A stretch of 64,000 nt of DNA, from positions 14,640,501 to 14,704,500 of the forward strand of contig NC_081835.1 of the NCBI RefSeq assembly GCF_030867095.1, read 5' to 3'. This DNA comes from Alligator mississippiensis. Lineage: Eukaryota > Chordata > Crocodylia > Alligatoridae. The notes under the pieces are model-generated. The model searched no databases. It saw only the letters and a list, made by a program, of their open reading frames with translations, and had not been told where the DNA came from. Every line of letters starts with the position of its first letter. Positions within the stretch are counted from its first letter, which is position 1. The position numbers and the translations under genes were made by a program. This document shows, one piece after another, positions 12,131-24,500 of the stretch.

Positions 12131-12547
12131 CTACATGGTACCTGATTTATCCGAGGAGCTATTGGGGAAAATCTTCTCCGTCGGTGTCACCGCGGGGCTG
12201 CCCATTCCTGAACTGCTACTGCTGCTCGATCGGTGTTGAACCACTGGCCTGACGGGTCTCATGGGCGGAGGCCTCAGCTGAGCGCCTGCAAGCCGGGCTG
12301 AGAGGGCGGGCTTGAACGTAGTCATCATTTCGGTGGTGGAGCTACTGCTGCGTCTCATGGCAGCGTCGGGGTCTCGGATCATGATGGTGTGAAGCGGACT
12401 GGCAGGCTCCGAATTGACAGAGCCCATTGGAGGATTCTTCATTGGCTCCAGGGTGTCGAGGACGACATCCGGGGCCTGCTTCACAGTGTTTTGTCTCTCC
12501 AGCTCACGCAGCTCATTCAGTGCAGTGCTCATGGTTTTCTCAATGTC
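12131..12547 (-). CDS. SRGAP3: SRGAP3 terminal coding exon q
   Basis: The last coding exon holds 138 residues (739-876) and the TAG stop at 12131-12133. It opens with a short coiled coil ([19 protein letters not shown]), continues with the Pro-rich [11 protein letters not shown] stretch, and has a basic proline-rich run ([13 protein letters not shown]). The end is a seven-serine run and a C-terminus of DKSGTM. The acceptor is attcacag. The polyserine run and C-terminus match recalled vertebrate SRGAP3, which is the best paralogue discriminator in the window. Confidence 0.97.
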   Translation of the reverse strand, partial: DIEKTMSTALNELRELERQNTVKQAPDVVLDTLEPMKNPPMGSVNSEPASPLHTIMIRDPDAAMRRSSSSTTEMMTTFKPALSARLAGAQLRPPPMRPVRPVVQHRSSSSSSSGMGSPAVTPTEKIFPNSSSDKSGTM

Positions 12548-15500
12548 CTGTGAATGCGACAAACAAAACGGACATGAGTATCCCTGCATTTCAGTGCCGA
12601 TTGGGCTGTACCCTGTAGTGAACTATTTTTGTCTTCCCCATAGCTTTAATCTCTGTCTGGCCATGGCCCATGATCTCAAATAATGCTGAGAAATCCTGAG
12701 CCTTTGCAACTCCCACTCACCTGAAGGGATGGCGGCTGCTCATCTCTCAGGATGTCCCCCTCTGTACAAGAAGCTGGTTTTGCAACTCAGGGCATGTCTA
12801 CATTGCCTCTGTGACACTAGTAGTGTAGACTAAGCCTACCTCTCTGCTTCCCTCTCCAGATACCCCAAGCACAGAATGGAGGCAGCAGGGACAGTCCAGG
12901 GATCCCCCTCAAACAGTGTTATTGAGAGCTATCGCTGACATGGGAAGGGTTTAGTTTTCAGTGACAGCCGAAAGAACACTAGAAAGACAGTGAAGACGTA
13001 CCCCCAGATAATCCAAGCACGTACTAGCCCACGAGAACCAGAGTGAGTGACTGCCTGAGAAGCAGAGGCTTCCTCAGTACAATCCACGTACTGTACAAGA
13101 AGTAGACAAGAGGCATAAAACGGTGAAAAAGAAAATGACATTGCAAGAATGCTTTCTATTTTGGCAGGTTAGGTTTTAAATGCAGCACTTGAACTCACAC
13201 CCTCCCACAGTACCCCATACAATTGCTAGACAGCACCCCATACTATTGCCATATACTCCATGTTCCCATCACGTCTTCTCCTCAGTTTGACACCTGGGAA
13301 ATTTGCTCTATGGTCAGTTAGTAACGATAGAGGAAATCGTGAGAATAAGCCTAAGGGACGCATCTGCTGTGAGTATGGGCTTGGTCGCCAAGAGTTATTT
13401 CTGATACTTTTCCATCAGATGTGCATTTTGATTGCTTCAGCAGTTGAGACCAGATTACAGACTTCATTGTGGTCTTTAATTCCAGGCTGTGCGAGCATAG
13501 GAGAGGCAAAACAAATTCCCACCGCTGAAGGGAAACTGGCAGGCACGCACGAACACACACATTTTCATCATGAAGAGGGAGAGCTTAAAAAACTATATAT
13601 CAACTATTTTAGTGTGGGTTCTGCAAGCTTAAACTTTAGGTCCAGATTCTGCCATGTACTCATGCCAAGGAGAATCTGACTCTAACAGGTTAACATTTTA
13701 TCATAAGTCGGTTCACGTTCTGGTAAAAGCCTTTGTTTTCAGCTAAAATCCCCAAGTCTTAGACCTGCTCCAAGTGGCATCACAGTCTGTGGAAAGATAT
13801 TACTGGAAGGTGGATTGAGGCGTTGGGGAAACTGGCACAATTTTAGTTTGCTATCACATCCCTGGTGCTTCTCTAAATGGAAGATCTCTAAGTCTAAGAA
13901 TTAGTCATTTGGCCTTAGTGGCTCCAACTGGGCCACCTTCTGTAAGATACAGCCAGACATTCTCAGATTTCTTACTAACAGGAATAAATGGTTCTGTATA
14001 TTAGCTTATAAATACAGGGTTAGATGGGCATTTTGGTTTGCTGGGACTAGTAACTAAGTGAACAATATTCCCAGGCTAACAATGCACCAGTGCCAGCTTT
14101 CATGGCGGCAATGTGTGAAGTGTTAAACAAGAAGCTCTCACTGGCGCACACGATGCATTCATTTCATATGGCTGACTGGTTTGTAAATTAAAAATCAAAA
14201 CACTGTGCCACCTGCTTGGAATACAAAGAGTCCCCATCTTCCTAAGAACAGCAGACTAGAATAATGATATTTACAACAAATGCACAACGGAAAGGAAAAA
14301 TAGCTCAGATATTTTAGAAATAAAATGAAACTGTGAATACTTGTTGCACATATATCATAGGAACGATCAGGGACAAACACGCTGACGTCAGTCGATGGCA
14401 CATACCAAAAAGGCTTAAGGTGTGAAAAGCTCTAGATCAAGAACAAGCAGCTAAGCAAAACATCGTGGCAACCAACCACCATCTTGCAGAGGAGGGCAAC
14501 ACAGTGTCTTCTTGCTGAGTGTCTGGCAAATAGTTAGAGGCTGCTTGTCATACAACTTCCTAAGGAAACCTGACACAGCTTTCCATTATCACTCACCTTG
14601 TGCTGCCATTTGCATCTATAGTAAGTAAGGGTAAATGTTTAATTCCTCACTCCGATGAATGGTACCATTTTACATCCACCTTACCCAACCCAAATGGCAA
14701 CACAGGAGAGAATCTGGGGCCCTTTTTTTTCCTTTGGATCATCCATTCTCTGATTGTGCACGTGTTCTTGCTTCTGTGGCCCACAGCAGACCCCTGAGTA
14801 AACATCTTGTGCTGCAAGGTCCTAGTGACCCACGACCATTAACACATCTAATTTAGGTACAATTCTCCCAATATACGCATATTAGTCCTGAATATCTTGC
14901 CTAGATTCTAATGTAACTCCATCTCTCTCAATTCCTCTCAAAGTTTCCAGAAGAGGGAGCATTCTTTGCTTCCAGTCCTCTGCCTCTGAGACACCATTAA
15001 CAAGGCTACAAGTAGCTGCATGTCAGTGCATGGACAGATTGATCCTGTGTAAAATTTCCAAGTGCTTTGGAAAAGCTCTAAGAGTGTTTTATTTCCTCTT
15101 CAGTCCCCATTGCACAGAGAGCCAGTTCATGGCCCTATTACCTCTGCAAGTGCCTCTGCTTCCAGAGATTTCTGATCTCCAAGGCTGCTGTGCCGTGTAG
15201 AGCCACAGGTTGATCTCAGTGGATGACCATCAGACAAGGCCTTCCTGTCTGGATAATTGATGCTGCCTGCACTGCCAAATGTTGCCATTCTGCGCTTCTC
15301 GGGACTCTCAATCCTGCCTCTGTTGAGTGGTATTTTGTGGGGACTGCTTGGACAGGCTGCTGCTCGAGGAGGGGTGTCAATCCCTGGACCCATTCCTCTT
15401 GGTGGGCTATGGGTGTCACCTCCACTCCGACGCCGGGGAATCGCTGCTCCATCAGATCTCAACCTTACCCTGCAAAGAAGTCATTGAAGGCAATTAGACT

Positions 15501-18500
15501 ACATCATTACCCAGCATTTCAAAGACACGTGGTTGCATGCTGGGAAATCCACAATGTATCAGCTCTGAAAGCCTGCATCGAGTCAAGCACAAGCCTTTCA
15601 ACTTTAGAGAACCCCATCAAGAGGGGAGACATAGATTTTGCAGAGTGCCAAGAAGTGGAAAGCATCACATTTTCTCGGGTTGGTTGAATTAATAGATCTA
15701 TTTGGCTCCTTTCCAGTTTAAACACGGCATAAACAGTACAAATTGTTCTGCACTTCTTACTGAATCTGTGCACTCTGCCTTTCCTGCCCCATGCAGTTTA
15801 TTGCCTGTCACATAGAGGACTCGGGTCACCCTTGCATTCATATGAAAGCGAGCCAATTTGCCTACCGGCCCATTACTCCCCCAAATCCATAGTCTGGAAT
15901 ATGATCTGTTGGAGACTGGATGTCATTCTTTGATGAGGCTTTATCATCCAGCAGGGGTCCACTGCTTGCCTCGCTGTCTGCCTTCTGACTCAAACTGTCG
16001 GAGAATGCATCATCCCTGTGAAAAATGAAACTGTATCAGGCAGGCAGATAATGGAGTGCTTTTCACAAGAGAAGATTGCATCTCCTTAGCATGTGTACCT
16101 TTCGAGTCCTAATGCACCTACTCAAACCAAGGGAAAAATAAACGTTCATCATTAGCACTCAACAGGGAGATAGCAGAGTCTAGTGGAAGAACAAGCAGCA
16201 AGGTAGTGGGGTGGCAAACTTGACTCTGCCACCAACTCATTGGGTCACCATGGGCATATGCCTAACCTGGAAATCAATCCCAGCCCAGATGTTGGATCTG
16301 AACACTCCCAACCCAGATCCAAAAGGAATCAAGGTCACAGATCTGACCTACATCTGCACGGTGTTAGAACACAAATGTGAACCTCTGACCGACCTCTACA
16401 AAATTCTCTGAGCTAAGGGAATTAGGTGCCTAAATCCCCCTAACATTCAATAAAACACCTATTTCCTTGGGCTCCTTTGGGAATCTTAGCTCTAAGCCTG
16501 TATGTAAACACCAGAATAAACTGAGAGCGTTTCAAGAATGCAGAGCTCTGCAGTGACTCCCACTCATGACAACAGACCTTCGACCATTTGCAGATAGCTT
16601 AAATCTGCGGCGCTCAAACTTTTTCTTAAGCAGGCTGGATATGACTGGTGGGCCTGATCTGGCACCTAGGGCAGGTGTGGCAGGGCCTCATCCAGCCACA
16701 CACAGGATGCCAGGAGGCAGCCCAGCCTGATCCAGCCCTGCCGGAGGCGGGGTCATGGCCCGGTCCTGATCAAGCCCTGCAGTGGGGAAGGGAACATGGC
16801 CCAGCTTCAACCCCGTGATGCATAGAGAAGGGAGCGTAGCCTGGCCTGTATCTAGCTGTGCTGGTGTAGGGGGTGTGGGAATTTGGCAGTGGTGGAGGGT
16901 GGCCATTGCTCACCCACCATCAAATTTCCCAATCCATGGGGAGCTCTGCAAGCCAGATGCAATTGCTCCCAAACTGCATTTGGCCATAGGCTGGAGGTTG
17001 AATGCCCCTAGCTTAAATACCAGTGGTGGAAATCAGATATCTGTAGACAGCCAAATCAGGCTAACAATTGAAGTGGCAGCCTAACTTTAAGCCATGGAAT
17101 CTGACCATTCTTGCCCAACAAAGGTTGCCTACTCACATGTCCTGGACCACTATGTACTGATGAGGTATGAGACCATCCACACCATTATGGCGCCCTTCCC
17201 ACCAGTCCTCTGATGCACGATGATACAAGAGGAGTGAGGCTCCCTTTTTGAAGGAGAGTTCTCGTGGGGACCGTCCAATGTAGTCAAACTTTGCTATTGC
17301 TTCAATCTGTTCAACTTCTGCAGAGGAAAAACGTAGACATATGAAATGTTACTTGTAAAGCCAAGTGTACCCAGGCAATTTCAAAAGCATCTCGTATGAA
17401 ATACAGACCATTCTTCTTACATCGCTAAAGTCTCCTTGGTTTTCCCAAGTCCTTAGTTTCTCTCAGAAGCTAAAGGCATGTAAGAAGAGCCGCAAAATGA
17501 ATGGGAAGTCATTTTATCTCTGGTAAATCATGTTTCTAGGTGTGCCACCATATTTATCTATTTCCACCCATAGTAATAGGATTGTTTCATATGGCCACAG
17601 GCCTCATGCTTTTCTAGACTGGGGGCCGCTGTAGATTTTTCACTCACAAGCTTTGAGCAAACCACCTCTCGGTTACTGCATCTGATTGGGTTACATTCCC
17701 TTCTTTTTCTTCTGCAGACACAGTTTGGTCTGAATTATTGATGAGTAGCAAATCCTGTTTGGGGATTCCCATAGGAAGAGTGAAAACAAGACCTGAGTAA
17801 TACAGATAGCCACCACCCATCATCAGATCATGCTTGGAGACTTCCCTCAGTCCTAAGCACGCCAGTTCCCCATGCCTGCCAATCGTAACAGCACCATTCA
17901 CCAGCTATTTAAGAATCAGCATCTACCCGCCTGATTTCCAAGGGAACTCAGTTTCCATTTAGGCAGCAGATTTCTGGCCAGAAATGCCACAATGGAAACA
18001 GCTTGGTGCCGCAGTCTGTTGGAAAGCTGGCTTTTATTCTGGTGGCTAAATAAGAACAGGGCTCTTCTGAAAAAATCTCTCAAACTGTGGGTGCCAAGCA
18101 CTTGAAAATCTGTTCTAGCAACAGCAACATCTCCCTCCGGACTGAGATGGTGACCAACTGCAGGGTACCTCACAGAGCTGTTTATCTGAGGATTGCAAAG
18201 TATTGGATAGACACAGCAGCATGTCACCCCCTCCCCCCCAGAAGAGCCAGCTCTGGGTGCCAGCAAGAGAATGGTTAATGCAACTTGATTTTTTTAAGAC
18301 ACCCAATTGTCTTTCAAGCAAGCTCCAAGACTGGCAATGCAGAACAATGGGGACTGACAGGGCCAACGGTGATGCTAAATAGGGCAAATTACCCTAGATA
18401 TTTCATATCTGTCACATTTTCATTAAAATAGGGAAAACTTTCTCCGTTCCATCTGCCACCTCTGCAAACTGCAGACTCAACACCCAGTGGTAGATGAGGA

Positions 18501-21500
18501 TATGACCTCCCTTTTAACTTAGTAGCCAAGTCTAAATGGGGTGAGGTGCTGAGGAGCAGAATCTGTCAGACCCTGAATCACTTTCCAGCTTTTTGCTCTC
18601 TCATGCCTGATGGGTCACTCAAAGATATGTGCTTTCACCAATATGAACAATGTGACATTTGGGGCTATTACAGGAGGAGCTCTCTCTGGAGACAATACAA
18701 TACAGGGGGCTATCCCAGGGGTGATGAAATATTGGGTTTCTCAGCAGGGCGGGTGTAGGGGGGAGGGCGGGCGTGGAGAAGAGAAAGGGAGCATGTACAT
18801 TTCTAAAATAATGCTACTTCTCTTCTCCACACATGCATCACAGTTAATCACCCGGAAACTCCAATCAGAACTATTAATGTGACCATCCAAGCATAAAATT
18901 GGCTAAATGGCAGCTTGCTCTCCTTCACCTTTTAGTCACATTAGCGCCTGTTTGTTGCTAACACTGACAAATGTAACCTGCTTTCTTCCTTAAAAATTCA
19001 TCTTCAATCATGTGAATGATCATCTTCTCCCCCCTGCTTTTGTACTGTCATCTTGCAGCACAACAATTAGGGCCACTTATGCTGTCCCCACCTCAAGTGT
19101 AAGAAAGACACTGGGGTTTCTTCAGCAGCAGCAGAAATCAATGGAAATAATGGCCATAAAGAGAGCAGACAACAGGTGTGCATAACCATGCATCATGCAG
19201 GGTTTTAAAGTGCACTTCCATTCTGCAAAGTAACTCTATGAAAATGGCATCAGCAGGTTCTGGGTTTATTGTCTCTCTGTAATACCAGGTCATATTTTCT
19301 TAGCTTACCATTTCTTTCTTTCCCTAATGGCCAGAGCTGCAAATTCAATCTAGGACATGGAAATCAAACTAGTTCCTTCTGGTCTGCACATAATATTCTG
19401 TGATGAAACTTTTCCAGGCCAAGCTTGGTCCTTAAAATCACCCATGAAATGCTTTTGCCATCAGCATGTGTTGCACAGATTCTACTGAGAGCAAAACTAG
19501 ACTCTACACGTGGAATTTAGTTAATAATGTGCTGTTGCCACAGAATCTGGCTCAGGCTCTGGTGGCTGGGTCAGCTCCACCTGTCTCTCACGTTCACACA
19601 GCAAGGTCCTCATTGCTCTTGCCCAAATCATGCATAAAACTGTGTGACAGTGACTGCTGGATAAAGACAAGGCCAAATGCCAGATGTGTCCCTTTAATTC
19701 CAAATGAAAAAGAAAAAGAGAGAACTGTTGGGACTACTGGAAGCACAAGGAGCAATTTTAAATGCATTCTTTTAAAGATAACATTGTGGAATGAGATTGA
19801 AATTAAGCCTTTGCCCTAATGCACACCCTGTGGTCTATGCTGATTGGATCCCTATATAAGGAGTGCTTATCAACAGGCACATGCACCGTCAAACATACCA
19901 ACATCTTCTGCCCTAAATGGCCACATGTTAGTCCAGGCTTATTTGATTAGAAGGAAAATACACGCTGCTTTCCCGCACACACAGCTCTTCCCAGGCAGAC
20001 TCAATTTTCCGCTGTTTATGTCTACCACTTACCATCGTCACTGGTGTGTGGCTCCGTGCCGTTGTCATGGTCTGCTTCGTCGATGGTGCCTGGCTCACTG
20101 TGGGGGCTGTCACTAACATGAAACATTGGGGGGAGGGAATGAAGAAAGATATATATGTAGCATTAAGAAAATAGTTTAAATTTTCCTGCCAGGCTATGCA
20201 CTAAGGGAATATGTTCTTGAGATGAAATGCTAGCGCTACTGACATCTAGCTGGAGTTTTGCCTTCGACTTCAATGGGACACAGGATTTTCCACCCTTCAT
20301 TGCCACGTTTGGTTTAAATCAAGGCAGATCTCTGAACCTGCTCTCAGAATTGGACCAGTTCACATTGTGACCTCTTTTTTCCTATTATCCTGCACCTTCT
20401 GTTATTCTGTACTCCTGTGCAAAGTGATACCAAATTAGAACGTTCCACGCTCGCCCACACACAAAGAGCAGCATTTTACACGCCTTTTGTGCAAGCCTTC
20501 ACGGGGACATGTAGCACAAAGAAGGGATGAAACAGGCTCACAGAGACTTCCAATCACCTCAAGCTTGCAACTGAGATGATTATAAAACACCAACCTGGAA
20601 ACACTCCAATTTGAACCCAAGTTTTGGAGTCTCAAATACAACCCAAATTCCTAGGTATCATGTTATACAGATCTGATCTGAGCCTGTCTCTATGTCCTAA
20701 AGTTACCCCTTTATTGTAAACATTAAAGGACAATTTGTACAGTAGAAAATGAACTCTTGCCCATTTAACCCATTTCCAGTATTCAAGAACATCAAATACC
20801 ATTGTCCTTACTCAGTAAAAATCCAATTTGATGGAACTGTTCCTCTAAGAAGGCAGAAGAACCTAACAGCACCCAGAGCAAAGGTACCAAGCCAGACACT
20901 GGTTGAGGACATTCGTCCAGTGGGAGCACTGTCTAAATACAGACTGAGAGAGCAAAGAACTAGATGAGTTTGCTCAATATACTTAGCAACTTGTCTACAT
21001 TACAAGGATGATGCCCCATGGCTAACAGAGACCTGCTGATAAGACCCCTAGTGCAGACATAGCGCTTCTGCCAGCAACTCTTCTGTTGTTCAAGGGAGCT
21101 GGTACAGCTCTAGTAGTGGAAAAACTTTCTGCCAGCAGAGGTATCTGCACTGCAAGGCCTGTCTCCCTTAGCCCAGCTAATATAGTTACTATAATTAAAG
21201 CAGCAGAAGCTCTATAGCATCCATAGGCCAAGCCTCAGGTCAAGAGAAATATAGTTCCAGTTGGCCTAATACCCAGGTTGTTTTGGTTTTTTTTATGAAC
21301 GAGCTTCAATAAGTCTTAGACTAATGGGATTTTTGTTAAGCTCCAGCGTACAGATTTTTAAGGGAAAAATATTTTCTTCTGAAGTGTTTGCAGATCCTTA
21401 TAGCACTGAACTCTAATGCCAGAGAACCAGAAAAGGAAACTGACTAGAAACACGGTGAAACAGACTTGCCTTTTTCACCAGCAAAGTCAATAGGAATGAA

Positions 21501-24500
21501 ATGCACTACCAAGATGTATTACTAAGGATAAAGACATTAGGTTGGTAGAATTATCTTAAGTTTACCAATTAAAGTATTTGTACCAAGGTAAGGGCACAGT
21601 CAGCAAGGGATAGAGCAAGGTCCTCCATTACTATAAACCCCTGTGGCACTATTGAAATTGATGTAGCTACATCAAACTTACACCATCTGAGAATCTCATT
21701 CACTAAGTTTGTGAAAGAAGTGCATATTGTTGGCAAAAAGGAATCAAAACATTTTAGGTTAGGGTTTACCCCAGTTCTGGGGGTTAGACCCAAAATCCTG
21801 ATCCCCCCCTGGCTCTCAAGTAGTCATCCTTACAAGCCATTTCCCTGAAATCACACAATCTAAATTAACCATTTTTTTCACCCAGAATCATGGTGTAGCC
21901 CTGCTGTCCATCCCAGTCCCACAGCCTCACTCTTCATTTACAGTGGAAGAGGATTAAAGCTAGGAAGGAGGTGTGGCTTTGTTAAGAACATAGAAGTCAC
22001 TTATGATTCATAAAGTGGTTAAACTCCCTTATTTTGATTACCCATTCCTTACCAGTACTCTTCTCCACCAGTCATGCATTTCTCATAAACAGGTCCCTCC
22101 AGCTCCCTATGGCTGGGGAAGATGCCCTCATGATTGACGATGATGGTTTTTATAACCTCGTTGACATGAGCCTGGCAGGAGACTGGATCCTGCCCATCTG
22201 GAATATGCATCAAAGTTGGTCCAAAGCAGATGGCCAGGTTGTAGGGATCCATCATGTTCTCATCGCTGTACTGTGACAAGCTGCAAACACAAGCATCCCA
22301 CAGGTAAAGCACTGAGCTTGTCTACTGTCAGCTCAAAAAAATTCTCAGCACAAAAATAGCACTGCACAGAAAGTGCCATCAGCCACAGCCAGGAAACACA
22401 ATAAGATAGAGGAGATAGACAACCACCAAAGTACCAGACAATCTTGGACACGATGGGCTCTGAAAAACAGGGGAACGAGCTATTCAAGTAAACAGGAACA
22501 GATAAACAGACTCACTGATTGAGGAAAGCAAAGAGATATCTCATGACGACAATGACAGCTCGGGACAGGGTTATGATGATTTGCTGGATCTGGTGAACTC
22601 TTTCGGCAGGGTTCTCGATTTCTGGAACACAAGAACACAGGGTGGACCTCATGGCTGGACACTGACCTAAAGGCATCTAGTCACTATTGATGCAAGAAGG
22701 CACAGACTACTGTTCAGAATGAGTAGCCTGGCATGTAAGGGAAACAATACACATTTTGAGCTTTCATTTATGATTTAACACTGAAGGAAGAAATATAGAA
22801 TCACATGTTAAACCTGCCTGACAAAACTGTGAAGTCATATGTGTATATTAGTGCCAAGAAGGCTAGAAGGGCCCATTCAATCATGTAGACAGTCTAATTG
22901 TACATCATAGGGTGTCTGGGTAAAACTTAATGGCCTCTGTCAAACTCAACCATTCTACTTAGGCCAACTATTTCAGTCCTCAAAAAACATAAGATATGCT
23001 ACAAGTGAGGAATAAATTCTTCAGCCACTTAAAACTGAAGATATTTCACCGGCTTTATTTTATTCTCAGTATTTCCCCATTTGGAGACATATTTCCCACT
23101 TCCCAAGAGAACATCCTATAACCACCCAGCTCAGAAGACATCAGGAGTATCTGCTGAAGCTGGCACACCGCACAGTCAAAAATGCCAGATCCCTGAGCCC
23201 GTAAGTCGAGCAAGCAAGAGAGCATAGCGGTAGCTCAACAAGGTGCCATTCCCTCGGGGGAATGTAGTGTTGAGTCGAGCTTCCTGATGCCAGAGTTATA
23301 GCTATGATTTGTTTTAACCAATAATTGTCTAATGTAAGAAAAAAAAAAGAAAAGAAAAAAGAAAAGACATTCTGGCAAAAAAAATTCTTTCAGAATTTTC
23401 CTTTCTTTGAAGAAAACATTTTAGTCTCTCTCTGTTTGTTATCATTTGCTACAATCTTTTCCCCTCTCAGACTCCTTTTCTTTTCTACTTTTATTTTTTT
23501 GAAACCCAGAGGAACAAAAGTGCCGTGACAATTCAAACATTTCCCTGCAAGGTGTTTGAATGAAATGTCACAGAGACGTCAATGGTCACAGTCGTTACAA
23601 ATCACATAAGTGGGATACTCCAACGAGTCCTGCTGAATGAGCCCCTACAAGCAGGATGACTTTTCTATCCGATTTTTTATCACGTGCATTTGAGAGACGT
23701 TTCCAATGAAAACTCAGCTTCCAGCTAACAGAAGTGACAAGCAGCCTTTTGCATGTTACAAGAGTTCTTCTTTCTTATCACAAAAACAATGAATTACACG
23801 GCACCGTGACATACACAACCCCATCTCACAACACTTCATCCCACACTTCCTAGAGCCCGGGGAAATCAAACTGGCTTTCAGTCATACGGCAGCAGCAGAG
23901 GGACCAGAGAGCTCGCTCAGATGAGCTCACCTTTCTACCTTGGGTAATAGGGTGGGGTAGAACAGTTTGAAAAGGGCTTCAACATCTCACAGCAGGGACA
24001 GCATTGGTTTTCAAATGTCAAAAGCTTCCCAGTCCATTTAAGCTGGGATATAAATTATATTGCATATATTTTAGAGACAGTGAGTGCGTCTACACATGCA
24101 ATGTAATGCGAAGCAATAAACACCAGAGTTTATTGCTCCAGTGTTTACTGGTCCCAAATGCACCATTGAATGCACACCAGGGACTGGAGCACATTGAGCT
24201 GGGTTGGAGCAACCTCAACTGGCGGGGGGGCCCATGGATCATCCTACCAGCCCAGGGTTGCTCCTCCCAACTTAGCGTACTGCAGAGGAGCCGGCTGGGG
24301 CATGCGGGTGCTTCAGCGCAGGGTAGCCAGCAGGCAAGTACTATTTTGCTGTGGAATTAATTAGTTTATTCCAACCTAATAGGGGTGCACATGTAGAAGT
24401 GCAACATTTTTTGTGCAGCTAATTAGTCTACTCCACAGTACACATATTGTGTAGACACACCCAGAGAACAGGACAACATTTAGCACCAGATTTCTAATGT

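Noticed and set aside
15223..15687. 154-codon plus-strand frame
   Set aside because: It is the antisense shadow of SRGAP3 exon p, which has correct splice sites and family sequence.
19844..19870. TATA-like tatataagg in the SRGAP3 intron before the linker exon
   Set aside because: An isolated TATA-like word without an initiator, CpG island or first exon nearby.
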